From Streptococcus mitis (lineage in GTDB: Bacteria > Bacillota > Bacilli > Lactobacillales > Streptococcaceae), in the NCBI RefSeq assembly GCF_009496155.1, contig NZ_WIJP01000012.1:10282-74281 (forward strand): 64,000 bases of DNA. The letters run 5' to 3'. Position 1 is the first letter of the stretch, and each line of letters starts with the position of its first letter. Positions 48,951 to 58,078 of this stretch are shown here, in pieces. The notes below the pieces were generated by a model, which worked only from the letters and a program-made list of their open reading frames with translations, did no database searches and was not told the DNA's origin. The position numbers and the translations under genes were made by a program.

Positions 48951-49957
48951 TATTTCACAAATTCGTTGGTGAAGCCTTTGTCTGTCAAGTCTTCTTTAAG
49001 GATACCATTTTCTCTATCCCATTTGTAGAAGGCATTCCAGCGAGCTGCGTCAAATTGTCCCCATTTTTCCTTGTCGCTTGCGTATTCTTTTGACAAGTAT
49101 TTTTGAGATTCGATGACAAAGTCACGTTTTTCCTGAAGTTCAGGTGCGTTCTTGATGAGGATATCTGCTGCTTCCTCTGGATGCTCCATAGCATATTGGT
49201 AGCCTTTTTTGATGGCTTGGATAACTTTGCGAGCTTCTTCTTTGTTGTCTTTGAGGTAGTCGTTGTTGGCGATGATAACTGGTGAGTAGTAGTCAAATTC
49301 TTTAACGTAGTCTTTCAAGTACATAAAGTTAGCATCTACACCTTGAGATTTAGCAAGAATTCCATCCCATCCATAGTAGATCCAAGCAGTATCAAAGACA
49401 CCATTAGCAATCGGTGTGATAGAGTTTGAGTCGTTATTTGGTACTTTTTCAACCTTCTCAAAGTCCCCACCTTGTGATTCTACCAAGGTTTTCAACATAG
49501 CAAGCTCAGTTGGGTCATTCCAAGTCCCGTATTTCTTACCAACCAAGTCTTTTGGACTAGCTACATTGTCAGATTTACGAGAGATGATTCCTGATGTATT
49601 GTGCTCAACAATAGCTGCAACGGCAGTAATTCCTGCTCCTTTTTCCAATTTTTTAGCCATGTAGTCTTGGAAATACACTGCAAATGGTGCCTTTCCGTTA
49701 ATAACCAAGTCAGAAGAACTTTCTTCTGGTGGCAATTTCAAGTCAACATCCACTCCAGCTTCTTTGAAATAACCTTTTTCCTTGGCAACATAAAGCCCTG
49801 TGTGGTTAGTATTTGGTGTCCAGTCTAGGATAAAGTCGATCTTCTTGAGTTCTGCTTCTTTGTTGTCCTTAGAAGCAGTTCCTTGACCACAAGCTACAAG
49901 CACAACAGCTACAAGAGCTGTTAAAACAGTTAAAAACACTTTCCATGTTTTTTTCAT
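48950..49957 (-). CDS. NMT1/THI5-type substrate-binding lipoprotein (ThiY-like)
   Basis: The protein has 335 residues from MKKTWKVFLTVLTAL, behind AAGAGGAAA; the longer frame lies inside the permease gene. It has a lipoprotein signal (VVLVACGQG). The NMT1 domain includes DFILDWTPNTNHTGLYVAKEKGYF, in two parts. In this family it binds thiamine pyrimidine precursors outside the membrane. It follows the permease gene by 38 bases. Confidence 0.88.
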   Translation of the reverse strand: MKKTWKVFLTVLTALVAVVLVACGQGTASKDNKEAELKKIDFILDWTPNTNHTGLYVAKEKGYFKEAGVDVDLKLPPEESSSDLVINGKAPFAVYFQDYMAKKLEKGAGITAVAAIVEHNTSGIISRKSDNVASPKDLVGKKYGTWNDPTELAMLKTLVESQGGDFEKVEKVPNNDSNSITPIANGVFDTAWIYYGWDGILAKSQGVDANFMYLKDYVKEFDYYSPVIIANNDYLKDNKEEARKVIQAIKKGYQYAMEHPEEAADILIKNAPELQEKRDFVIESQKYLSKEYASDKEKWGQFDAARWNAFYKWDRENGILKEDLTDKGFTNEFVK

Positions 49958-49994
49958 TTTGATTTCCTCTTTTCTTTTTTGAAACATTCTTATC

Positions 49995-50753
49995 TCACGA
50001 ACGTTTCCATTTAATAACATATTTTTCACTAATATCGACCAGCTTCATACCGAGAAGACTGATAATCGATACCAGAATAATAATAGCAAACATGGTATCA
50101 TACTGAAACAGTTTCTTGGACTGAATCATGTAAACACCTAGTCCTTCAAAGCCTCCCAACCACTCAGATACCACTGTTGTGATAAAGGCGTAGGAAACAC
50201 TGACCCTCAGACCTGCATAAAAGTAAGGCAGACTGACTGGAATTTTAAAATGCCACAGGATTTGCCAAGGTTTGGCCCGCATCAGACTAAACAAGGTCAG
50301 CATATCCTTGTCACAATGCCTAAAACCGTCCAAAATGCTGACGATAATAGGAAAGGTTGTCGTCAAGATAATCAAGACAATCTTGGGCAAAATCCCATAA
50401 CCTAGCCACAAGACCAGAATAGGGGCTATGGCAATAGTCGGGATAGTCTGAACAACCACCATCATAGGGTAAATCAGGTCATTGAGCCAAGTCAAACTGT
50501 CCATAAGCACAGCCATGAGACAGGCAATCAAGACTCCCAAAATTAGACCTAGCAAAGCCACTCTCAAGGTCGCCCAGCTATGGTGCCAGAGAAATTCTCT
50601 GTCACGAATAAAGGACAGGAGAATTTCAAGAGGTGTCGGCAGGATAAACTTGGGGAGAAGTTTAAGCAAACCTGCTAACTGCCAGATGGACAAGATCCCT
50701 AGAAAGCCCAATAGACTAATGTGTCGTCTCAGTATACTTTTCAAGTTTCTCAT
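49995..50753 (-). CDS. ABC transporter permease for thiamine precursor (ThiX-like)
   Basis: A 252-residue protein of the BPD_transp_1 family with about six helices. The EAA loop is visible as GFRHCDKDMLTLFSLMRAKPWQILWHFKIPV, in parts. The start ATG (MRNLKSILRRH) lies inside the end of the thiamine-binding protein gene (38-base overlap), so translation is coupled. Confidence 0.88.
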   Translation of the reverse strand: MRNLKSILRRHISLLGFLGILSIWQLAGLLKLLPKFILPTPLEILLSFIRDREFLWHHSWATLRVALLGLILGVLIACLMAVLMDSLTWLNDLIYPMMVVVQTIPTIAIAPILVLWLGYGILPKIVLIILTTTFPIIVSILDGFRHCDKDMLTLFSLMRAKPWQILWHFKIPVSLPYFYAGLRVSVSYAFITTVVSEWLGGFEGLGVYMIQSKKLFQYDTMFAIIILVSIISLLGMKLVDISEKYVIKWKRS

Positions 50754-51006
50754 CAATACTTAAAATCTCTCCTACATTTATTTTGACATTGGCAAAGACA
50801 TTGTCTGCCTCCTGTCCTGCCACTTCCAGCGCTTCTTTGAGAATGCGCATGAGCTCATCAAACTCCCCTTCCAAGACTGTTTCAAATGGTGTCACCACTA
50901 TCGTCACTTCTTGAGTTTGCAGATAAGCAATGACTTGATCGATAACAGCAATCCTATCAATCCCCTGTGCTAGGGGTAAAACTTGCAAGGCAATGCTTGC
51001 TTTCAT
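50716..51006 (-). CDS. Thiamine-binding MTH1187/YkoF-family protein
   Basis: The product has 96 residues from MKASIALQVLPLAQG, behind AGAGGAGG; the longer frame would include the riboswitch terminator. It has the beta-alpha-beta ferredoxin-like fold of the MTH1187/YkoF group (VIAYLQTQEVTIVVTPFETVLEGEFDELM, in parts), which binds thiamine or its precursor in the cytoplasm. It is the first gene after the TPP riboswitch. Confidence 0.82.
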   Translation of the reverse strand: MKASIALQVLPLAQGIDRIAVIDQVIAYLQTQEVTIVVTPFETVLEGEFDELMRILKEALEVAGQEADNVFANVKINVGEILSIDEKLEKYTETTH

Positions 51007-51040
51007 AAAAACCTCCTCTTCTCGTTTTCCTTTGACAAAA

Positions 51041-51071
51041 AGAAAAACCTTTACCATATATGGAAAAGGTC
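51041..51071 (-). terminator. Riboswitch expression platform terminator
   Basis: On the minus strand ACCTTTTCCAT and ATGGTAAAGGT pair with one mismatch and are followed by TTTTTCTTTTT. The hairpin lies between the TPP aptamer and the first gene, so ligand binding would promote early termination. Confidence 0.75.
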
Positions 51072-51084
51072 AAGAATAGACTAA

Positions 51085-51177
<93 letters not shown>

Positions 51178-51182
51178 GACAT

Positions 51183-51211
51183 ATGATAGCGCAAAATAAA
51201 AAAAATGTCAA
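51183..51211 (-). promoter_or_regulatory. Promoter of the TPP-riboswitch operon
   Basis: On the minus strand TTGACA (51206-51211), 17 bases, TATCAT (51183-51188). The expected start near 51176 is at the first paired bases of the aptamer. Confidence 0.65.
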
Positions 51212-51259
51212 GGAAACTGCTTACAGAAAAGAGCAGGAAAAATTTCCTACTCCAATTTT

Positions 51260-52477
51260 CTATACTCGTTCTCCATCACTATTTACTCTATAGCCATCCA
51301 CCGTCGTATTGATAGCTAAGGCACCTGAAGAGTAAGAATAATACCACTTACCAGACACTTGATACCAGCCTGTTTTCATTGCCCCTGAACCATCCAGATA
51401 ATACCAAACCCCATTTTCCTTTAACCATCCTGTCTGCATTTCACCAGATGATTTCAAATAATACCACTCACCTGAGACCTGATACCAGCCTGTTTTCATT
51501 ACCCCTGAACTATCTAGATAATACCACAAGCCATTTTCCTTTAACCATCCTGTCTGCATTTCACCAGATGATTTCAAATAATACCAGCTAGAGGCATCTT
51601 TCAGCCATCCCGTCGCCTTAGAACCATCTGATTTGAAATAATACCAACTACCATTTATTTTCTTCCAACCGACAGTCAGAACATTATTGGAACTACCTTC
51701 TGGTTGATTCTGCGATGAAGCAACCTCCTCTAACTGAATATAACGACGATTTCCACTATAAGATATATAACTCAACCACTTGTATCCATCTTTTTCGAGA
51801 ATTTGATCATAATGAACATTCTCCCCAGGATAATAGTAATCAATCGCAGTTGCGCTAGCTAGAGGCTGATTTTTGATAGCTGACTTAGTCTTAAAATAAT
51901 GTGTTCCTCCTGTTGAAGCCGAGGATTGACTGTGCCCAACACTGCCTCCAGCTAAATCTTTAAAATGAATAAAGCCAGTCATGGTATTTGCCTTCACGAC
52001 GCGCTTATTATAAGATTCCCTTATTCCATAGTTGTATTCTTCAATCTCAATCTGATCTCCCACTACATTTGACACCCAAGCAACATGACCATAAGTTCCT
52101 GCAGTAGACCAAGCAATGGAGCCAATCGTCGGTGTATTATCTACACGATAGCCTTCACGACGAGCACGATAACCCCATTCATTCGCATTTCCATAAGCTG
52201 CTGGAATCTCAAAACCATTGACATTACTCAAACGAAAGGCTGCAAAAGAAGTACACTGACGAGAATACATCCGCCACTTATCAATCTCCTGGCTCCCATT
52301 TTTATAATAAGCAGGATAATCATCCCCACGTGCAATCGATCCATTTCCTCCGGAATAGGCATATACACTATCACCCGCTGCTAGCATCAATCCTACTACT
52401 AAAAAAGGAACAACCTTTTTAACTGATTTTCTAAAAGAAAACGTTGTCTCTGTTACTTTTAATGGTAAAACTTTCAT
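51260..52477 (-). CDS. cbpD: Choline-binding murein hydrolase CbpD (competence fratricin)
   Basis: The protein has 405 residues from MKVLPLKVTETTFSF, behind AAGGAGGAAG. After a signal peptide comes a CHAP domain with the catalytic Cys in RQCTSFAAF and His in YGHVAWVSN. One SH3b segment is visible (residues about 200-265), then about six choline-binding repeats of the GWxxxxxxWYY type. CbpD is released by competent cells and lyses non-competent siblings for DNA. A ComX box upstream fits this. Pneumococcal CbpD is somewhat longer, with two SH3b units as I recall; only one is clear here. Confidence 0.92.
   Translation of the reverse strand: MKVLPLKVTETTFSFRKSVKKVVPFLVVGLMLAAGDSVYAYSGGNGSIARGDDYPAYYKNGSQEIDKWRMYSRQCTSFAAFRLSNVNGFEIPAAYGNANEWGYRARREGYRVDNTPTIGSIAWSTAGTYGHVAWVSNVVGDQIEIEEYNYGIRESYNKRVVKANTMTGFIHFKDLAGGSVGHSQSSASTGGTHYFKTKSAIKNQPLASATAIDYYYPGENVHYDQILEKDGYKWLSYISYSGNRRYIQLEEVASSQNQPEGSSNNVLTVGWKKINGSWYYFKSDGSKATGWLKDASSWYYLKSSGEMQTGWLKENGLWYYLDSSGVMKTGWYQVSGEWYYLKSSGEMQTGWLKENGVWYYLDGSGAMKTGWYQVSGKWYYSYSSGALAINTTVDGYRVNSDGERV
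51361..51600 (-). repeat. 120-bp tandem duplication in the choline-binding region of cbpD
   Basis: The sequence starting at 51361 recurs at 51481 with few differences (both begin gataccagcctgttttcatt). The period is 120 bases, equal to two 20-residue choline-binding repeats. It suggests recent expansion by unequal recombination. Confidence 0.85.
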
Positions 52478-52525
52478 TCTTCCTCCTTGAAAATAATATA
52501 AATCGAAGATTGCCTTCACTTAAAT

Positions 52526-52533
52526 TATTCGGA
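52526..52533 (-). promoter_or_regulatory. ComX box (TCCGAATA) of cbpD
   Basis: TCCGAATA on the minus strand, one base from the late-competence consensus TACGAATA, about 50 bases before the cbpD start. It overlaps the edge of the terminator that follows the veg-like gene. Confidence 0.7.
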
Positions 52534-52540
52534 GAAAAAA

Positions 52541-52567
52541 GAAAAAGTGAGAAAATTTCTCACTTTA
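52541..52567 (-). terminator. Terminator of the dnaB-veg unit
   Basis: On the minus strand AAAGTGAGAA, three bases, TTCTCACTTTTTCTTTT at the stop codon of the Veg-like gene. Confidence 0.75.
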
Positions 52568-52831
52568 GTCAAGATAATGAATCAAATTCTTTTCTGTAAG
52601 GATATCTGAATAAGTAAAGGATTCAACGAAAACATTAGCTTGTTTATCTCCTTCAACATTTCCAAATTCAACGATAAATAGGGATGGATAAACCTCAATT
52701 AGCTTACCCAATCTATTTTTTTGGCGCTTACGACCATTCTCCAAAGTCATTTCTACGACTTGTCCCTCATGTGCCTTGATTTCTTCTTTGATTTTTTTCA
52801 TCTTGGCTACATCTGTAAATGCATCTGACAT
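52565..52831 (-). CDS. veg: Veg-family protein (DUF1021)
   Basis: An 88-residue basic protein. The segment KKIKEEIKAHEGQVVEMT followed by ENGRKRQKNRLGKLIEVYPSLFIVEF, in parts, is the typical Veg fold. In Bacillus Veg affects biofilm matrix genes and spore germination; in streptococci the role is unclear. It is one base behind the stop of dnaB and therefore cotranscribed with it. Confidence 0.88.
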   Translation of the reverse strand: MSDAFTDVAKMKKIKEEIKAHEGQVVEMTLENGRKRQKNRLGKLIEVYPSLFIVEFGNVEGDKQANVFVESFTYSDILTEKNLIHYLD

Positions 52832-52832
52832 C

Positions 52833-54185
52833 TTATGCCTCCCTCTTTGAGATACTTGAAAATTTATTGTATTCTTTTTGGAAAATTAATTCCACCGTTC
52901 CACGAGCTCCACTGCGGTTTTTCTCGATAATAACTTCTACCTTATTATTTGGTATGCCTTCCTCTTCTTCGCCACCACGCTCATAGTAGTCGTCGCGATA
53001 AAGAAAGGCTACGATATCAGCGTCCTGCTCAATAGACCCAGATTCACGAATATCTGACAAGACTGGCCGCTTATCCTGACGTTGTTCTACACCACGAGAA
53101 AGCTGACTTAGAGCGATTACTGGAACTTTCAGTTCTTTTGCTAGGATTTTCAACTGACGTGAAATTTCTGAAACTTCTTGTTGACGATTTTCTCGGCCTG
53201 TACCTGTAATCAATTGCAAGTAATCTATCAAAATCAAACCAAGATTGCCCGTTTCTTGAGCAAGTTTACGTGAGCGAGAACGAATTTCTGTAATCCGAAT
53301 CCCTGGCGTATCATCAATATAGATACTTGCATTCGCTAGATTCCCTTGAGCAATGGTATATTTTTGCCATTCCTCATCGGTCAATTGACCCGTACGGATA
53401 GAATGGGACTCGACCAAGCCTTCTGCGGCTAACATACGGTCCACTAGACTTTCCGCACCCATTTCAAGCGAAAAGATAGCAACCGTTTTGTCCAACTTGG
53501 TCCCAATGTTCTGAGCAATATTCAAGGCAAAGGCTGTCTTACCAACCGCCGGACGGGCTGCTAGTATAATCAACTCCTCCTCATGAAGTCCAGTCGTCAT
53601 ATGATCCAAGTCACGATAGCCCGTCGCAATACCTGTAATATCGGTCGTTTGTTGCGAGCGAGCTTCCAGATTCCCAAAATTGACATTCAACACATCTCGA
53701 ATATTCTTAAATCCACTTCGATTTGCATTTTCACTGACATCAATCAGGCCTTTTTCTGCCTGAGCAATGATTTCATCAGCTGGTTGCGAAGCCTCGTAAG
53801 CTTGATTGACAGACTCTGTCAACTTAGCGATTAAACGACGTAGCATTGCTTTTTCTGCAACAATCTTAGCATAATACTCCGCATTAGCAGAAGTTGGCAC
53901 AGAATTGACAATCTCAACCAAGTAAGACAAGCCACCAATATTCTGTAAGTCACCTTGATTATCAAGAATGGTACGAACCGTTGTTGCATCTATAGCATCG
54001 CCACGATCGGATAAATCTACCATGGCTTGGAAAATCAAACGATGGGCATACTTAAAAAAGTCCCGAGACTCAATATATTCTCGTACAAAAACAAGCTTAC
54101 TCTCATCAATAAAGATAGCCCCTAAAACGGATTGCTCAGCTAAGATATCTTGAGGTTGTACTCGTAACTCTTCTACTTCTGCCAT
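52833..54185 (-). CDS. dnaB: Replicative DNA helicase DnaB (DnaC type)
   Basis: A 450-residue hexameric helicase. The N-terminal helical domain starts VQPQDILAEQSVLGAIF. The RecA-like C-terminal domain has Walker A AARPAVGKTAFALN, Walker B LILIDYLQLI and the SQLSRGVEQRQDKRP arginine-finger region. It unwinds DNA at the replication fork. It is downstream of rplI with a 43-base gap, the usual order gdpP-rplI-dnaB in Firmicutes. Confidence 0.97.
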   Translation of the reverse strand: MAEVEELRVQPQDILAEQSVLGAIFIDESKLVFVREYIESRDFFKYAHRLIFQAMVDLSDRGDAIDATTVRTILDNQGDLQNIGGLSYLVEIVNSVPTSANAEYYAKIVAEKAMLRRLIAKLTESVNQAYEASQPADEIIAQAEKGLIDVSENANRSGFKNIRDVLNVNFGNLEARSQQTTDITGIATGYRDLDHMTTGLHEEELIILAARPAVGKTAFALNIAQNIGTKLDKTVAIFSLEMGAESLVDRMLAAEGLVESHSIRTGQLTDEEWQKYTIAQGNLANASIYIDDTPGIRITEIRSRSRKLAQETGNLGLILIDYLQLITGTGRENRQQEVSEISRQLKILAKELKVPVIALSQLSRGVEQRQDKRPVLSDIRESGSIEQDADIVAFLYRDDYYERGGEEEEGIPNNKVEVIIEKNRSGARGTVELIFQKEYNKFSSISKREA

Positions 54186-54228
54186 CAGACTTCCCTTCCT
54201 TTTACAATCTTGTCAAGAAAGTGTAAAT

Positions 54229-54681
54229 TTACCCTTCTTTCACACGAAGATTGATTACACTTGTGATATCTTGATAGATTTTCACTGGTACATCAATCAA
54301 GCCAACTGCTCGAATCGGAGCTTGTACTTGAATATGACGTTTATCAATCTTAATTCCAAATTGCTTTTGCAATTCTTCTGCAATCTTCTTATTGGTAATA
54401 GAACCAAAGGTACGGCCATCTGGACCAACTTTTTCAACAAATTCTACAACCGTTTCTTCAGCTTCAAGTTGGGCTTTAATTGCTTTTGCTTCTGCAATCA
54501 TCTCAGCGTGAGCTTTTTCTTCCGATTTTTGTTTACCACGTAGTTCACCTACAGCTTGGGCAGTCGCTTCTTTTGCTAGATTCTTTTTGATAAGAAAGTT
54601 TTGCGCATACCCTGTTGGTACTTCCTTAATCTCGCCTTTTTTACCTTTTCCTTTGACATCTGCTAAAAAGATTACTTTCAT
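54229..54681 (-). CDS. rplI: Ribosomal protein L9
   Basis: A 150-residue protein. The N-terminal rRNA-binding signature [20 protein letters not shown] is followed by a long helix ([21 protein letters not shown]) and the C-terminal domain with [17 protein letters not shown]. It starts inside the end of gdpP (four-base overlap). Confidence 0.97.
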   Translation of the reverse strand: MKVIFLADVKGKGKKGEIKEVPTGYAQNFLIKKNLAKEATAQAVGELRGKQKSEEKAHAEMIAEAKAIKAQLEAEETVVEFVEKVGPDGRTFGSITNKKIAEELQKQFGIKIDKRHIQVQAPIRAVGLIDVPVKIYQDITSVINLRVKEG

Positions 54682-56648
54682 TCTTCTTTCTCCTTTTCCT
54701 TTATTTCATTTAATACAATTTCTGTCAGTTTTTCACCCGCTTCTGACAAGCTTAAATCCTTAATTTGAGCTGCTGCCAAATTAAAGTGACCTCCACCTCC
54801 CAGCTCTTCCATAATCCGTTGTACATTCAGTTTACTACGACTGCGAGCTGAGATAGAGATAAATCCTTGTGTATTTTTCGCAAGAACAAAACTCGCTTCA
54901 ATACCTGACATTGCTAACATAGCATCTGCTGCCTTACTAATAACAACTGTATCATAGCATTTCGAGTCCTGAGCCTCTGCTATCAATACATCTGAACCTA
55001 ATTTACGCCCTTGTAAAATCAGTTCATTGACCTCACGATATTCTTCAAAATCTGTCGCAGCGATTTCTTGGATAGCAACACTATCGCTTCCTCTCGTTCT
55101 GAGATAGCTAGCAACATCAAATGTCCGACTAGTCACTCGTGAGGTGAAATTTTTAGTATCCAGCATCATACCAGCCATCAAAACACTGGCCTGCATACGA
55201 CTCAGACGATTTTTCTTAGAATTCTGGAACTGAATCAATTCCGTTACCAACTCACTGGCACTGCTTGCACCACTTTCGATATAAGTGATAACTGCATTGT
55301 CTGGAAAATCCTGATCCCTTCTGTGGTGGTCAATAACGATGGTCTGTGTAAACAAATCATAAAATTCTTTCGATAAAGTTAAGGCAGTCTTTGAATGGTC
55401 TACAAGAATCAACAAAGAACGATTAGTCACCAAGCCCATTGCATCCTTAACAGACAACAACTTTGTAACTCCTTCTTTTTCTAAGAATGAAACAGCCCGT
55501 TCAATATCCGGCGACATTTGTTCTTCATCATAAAGAGCATAACTATTTTCAGTCACATTACTAGCAAATAACTGCATACCTACAGCAGAGCCCAAAGCAT
55601 CCATATCCAGATTTTTGTGACCAACTACAAAAACCTGATCTACACTTCGAATCTTATCTGAAATAGCCGTCATCATAGCGCGCGTACGCGTCCGTGTACG
55701 TTTGATTGAGGCAGCAGACCCACCACCAAAATAAACTGGATTTTTCGTTTCGTCGTTCTCCTTGACAACCACCTGGTCGCCACCACGCACTTCAGCTAAG
55801 TTCAAATTGAGTAAAGCCACTTTCCCTATTTCATCATGATTTCCATCACCATAAGAAAATCCCATACTTAAGGTCAAGGGCAACTGTCTCTGTTTCGACT
55901 CTTCTCTGAAAGAATCAATAACAGAAAATTTATCGTTCATCAATCCCTCAAGCACCGTGTAGTCCGTAAATAGATAAAAGCGATCCATACTCACTCGACG
56001 GGAGAACATGGCATGCTTCCCAGCAAATTCTGAAACAAAATTGGCTACAAAACTATTGATATGACTGATATCAGACTCTGATGTTTCATCTTCTAAATCA
56101 TCGTAGTTGTCAACAGAGACGATTCCAATCACAGGTCGACTCGTTACTAACTCAACATTCGCTTCATATTCTCCAGACACATCAAAGAAGTAAAGAACTC
56201 CAGATACCTTGTCCATATGAACCGAATAGCGAGTCTCACCCAAGGTGGCATAGGATCCCGGATTTCCTACCGATGCCTTGATAATTGTTTGAATTAATGC
56301 CACATCAATCTCGCCCACTTCATTAGTCAAAATCAATTCAGCATAAGGGTTAAACCATTCAACTTCACCTGACGATAAGTCTAGTTTAATAACTCCGACA
56401 GGCATCTGTTCTAACAAGGTTGTCAAACTATCTTCAGCTTGGTGGTTTACATACTGGATTTGTTCTACTTCACTCTTTGAGTAGTAGTCTCTCTGATGGA
56501 TGAATAGTAAAATATATGAACCCAAAATAAGTAGCAAAAGAAATAGCGTTACCAGTGTATTCGTTACAAAAACAAGTTGCACAGATAGCACTCCGAACGC
56601 CACTATTCCTAATATTAAGGGGAAAATAGGACTTACATAAAATTTTTT
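54678..56648 (-). CDS. gdpP: c-di-AMP phosphodiesterase GdpP (Pde1)
   Basis: The protein has 656 residues from [15 protein letters not shown], behind GAGGTTTGG. It has two membrane helices, a PAS-like domain ([23 protein letters not shown]) and a degenerate GGDEF domain. DHH ([22 protein letters not shown]) and DHHA1 ([10 protein letters not shown]) phosphodiesterase domains follow. It splits c-di-AMP to pApA and so affects potassium uptake, cell-wall stress and beta-lactam tolerance. Confidence 0.95.
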   Translation of the reverse strand, partial: KKFYVSPIFPLILGIVAFGVLSVQLVFVTNTLVTLFLLLLILGSYILLFIHQRDYYSKSEVEQIQYVNHQAEDSLTTLLEQMPVGVIKLDLSSGEVEWFNPYAELILTNEVGEIDVALIQTIIKASVGNPGSYATLGETRYSVHMDKVSGVLYFFDVSGEYEANVELVTSRPVIGIVSVDNYDDLEDETSESDISHINSFVANFVSEFAGKHAMFSRRVSMDRFYLFTDYTVLEGLMNDKFSVIDSFREESKQRQLPLTLSMGFSYGDGNHDEIGKVALLNLNLAEVRGGDQVVVKENDETKNPVYFGGGSAASIKRTRTRTRAMMTAISDKIRSVDQVFVVGHKNLDMDALGSAVGMQLFASNVTENSYALYDEEQMSPDIERAVSFLEKEGVTKLLSVKDAMGLVTNRSLLILVDHSKTALTLSKEFYDLFTQTIVIDHHRRDQDFPDNAVITYIESGASSASELVTELIQFQNSKKNRLSRMQASVLMAGMMLDTKNFTSRVTSRTFDVASYLRTRGSDSVAIQEIAATDFEEYREVNELILQGRKLGSDVLIAEAQDSKCYDTVVISKAADAMLAMSGIEASFVLAKNTQGFISISARSRSKLNVQRIMEELGGGGHFNLAAAQIKDLSLSEAGEKLTEIVLNEIKEKEKEE

Positions 56649-56739
56649 CATTCCAAACCTCTTGGCACCCATTATACCATAATAACCACCAAAAAGCGAC
56701 TTTTTAAAAGTGTAATCAGTAATTCTATCAATTATAAGA

Positions 56740-56773
56740 AAAAGGAGGTTTACAATTCAGTAAACCTACCTTT
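56740..56773 (-). terminator. Terminator of hpf
   Basis: On the minus strand AGGTAGGTTTAC, a six-base loop and GTAAACCTCCTTTTTC, just after the hpf stop. Confidence 0.75.
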
Positions 56774-56786
56774 ACACATGTTGAAA

Positions 56787-57335
56787 TTAAGATTCTTTAA
56801 CTTCCAACAGACCAATTTCTCCATCTTCACGACGATAAATCACATTGGTTGTCTGATCTTCAACATCCACATAGATAAAGAAATCATGTCCCAACAAATC
56901 CATCTGTAGAATAGCTTCTTCCAAATCCATTGGTTTTAAATCAATTTGTTTTGAACGAACAACTCTAGATTGGACAACATTTGAATCTTCCACCAATGCA
57001 TCTGTAAATAATTGACTAGTTGCTACCTTATTTTTATTTTTACGCTCGATTTTTGTTTTATTTTTACGAATCTGACGTTCAATTTTATCAGTTACAAGGT
57101 CAATTGAACCATACATATCTTGAGACACATCTTCTGCACGAAGAGTAATTGAGCCAAGCGGAATCGTTACTTCCACTTTAGCAGTTTTTTCACGATACAC
57201 CTTCAAGTTAACTCGAGCATCCAACTCTTGTTCAGCTTGAAAATACTTTTCGATCTTTTCGAGTTTAGAAACTACATAATCACGAATTGCTTCTGTTACT
57301 TCTAGGTTTTCACCACGGATACTATATTTAATCAT
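56787..57335 (-). CDS. hpf: Long-form ribosome hibernation promoting factor
   Basis: A 182-residue protein with the N-terminal S30AE domain (IRDYVVSKLEKIEKYF). A linker and the C-terminal dimerisation domain (DLEEAILQMDLLGHDFFIYVD, in parts) mark the long form. It joins two 70S ribosomes into 100S particles in stationary phase. It lies downstream of comFC but is separated from it by about 80 bases with its own AT-rich start region. Confidence 0.94.
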   Translation of the reverse strand: MIKYSIRGENLEVTEAIRDYVVSKLEKIEKYFQAEQELDARVNLKVYREKTAKVEVTIPLGSITLRAEDVSQDMYGSIDLVTDKIERQIRKNKTKIERKNKNKVATSQLFTDALVEDSNVVQSRVVRSKQIDLKPMDLEEAILQMDLLGHDFFIYVDVEDQTTNVIYRREDGEIGLLEVKES

Positions 57336-57415
57336 ATGAGTACCTTCTTTCTAAACATTTTTTGTTTTTCTGATTTCATTATAACGCTTTCATTTTATTT
57401 TTGCAAATTTTTTCC

Positions 57416-58078
57416 TCATCTTACAAGGGAAAATGTTTTCACATCCTCAGCACCCGCTTCTTCCAGCAGTCTCTTCACACGATTTATAGTTGTTCCAGTA
57501 GTATAAATATCATCTATAAGTAGGATTCTTTTAGGAATAGTGACTCCACTTTTAATAAAGAAAGGAAGTTCTGTTGCCAAGCGCTCTGAACGATTTTTAG
57601 AAGAACTAGCTCGCTCTTCTCTCTTTTCTAATAAATCCAGATACGAAAAACCTGCTGCCTCTACCAAGCCCTCAACCTGATTAAATCCCCTATCAAGCAA
57701 TCTTTCAGGACTTAGGGGAATAATGACAAATTGGTACTCTTTGTATTTTTTAAACTCCTCACTTAAAAATGAAGAAAAAACTTTTCTTAAAAGGAAGTCT
57801 CCATCAAACTTATACCGACTGAAAAAATTCTTCATAGATTGATTGTAAGTAAAAATCGCTCTATGACTGACCTTAATTCCTTCTTTACACCAAAATTGAC
57901 AATCTTGACACTTTGTTGACAACCCTATTTTCATACAGTTTGGACAGTTCTCTTCTCCAATCCTCTCAAAAGTAGAATCACAATCTAAACAAAGACAGGA
58001 GACATCATTCCTCAGAAGTAAGAGACTACTAAAAGTTAAAACATCCTTCATAGTCTGCCCACATAACAAGCACTTCAT
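57416..58078 (-). CDS. comFC: Competence protein ComFC (phosphoribosyltransferase-like)
   Basis: A 220-residue protein with N-terminal zinc-finger pairs (CLLCGQTM, CPNCMK, CQDCQFWC) and the PRTase loop ILLIDDIYTTGTT. It is needed for uptake of transforming DNA together with ComFA. The ATG overlaps the comFA stop (ATGA), so it is controlled by the same ComX box. Confidence 0.94.
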   Translation of the reverse strand: MKCLLCGQTMKDVLTFSSLLLLRNDVSCLCLDCDSTFERIGEENCPNCMKIGLSTKCQDCQFWCKEGIKVSHRAIFTYNQSMKNFFSRYKFDGDFLLRKVFSSFLSEEFKKYKEYQFVIIPLSPERLLDRGFNQVEGLVEAAGFSYLDLLEKREERASSSKNRSERLATELPFFIKSGVTIPKRILLIDDIYTTGTTINRVKRLLEEAGAEDVKTFSLVR

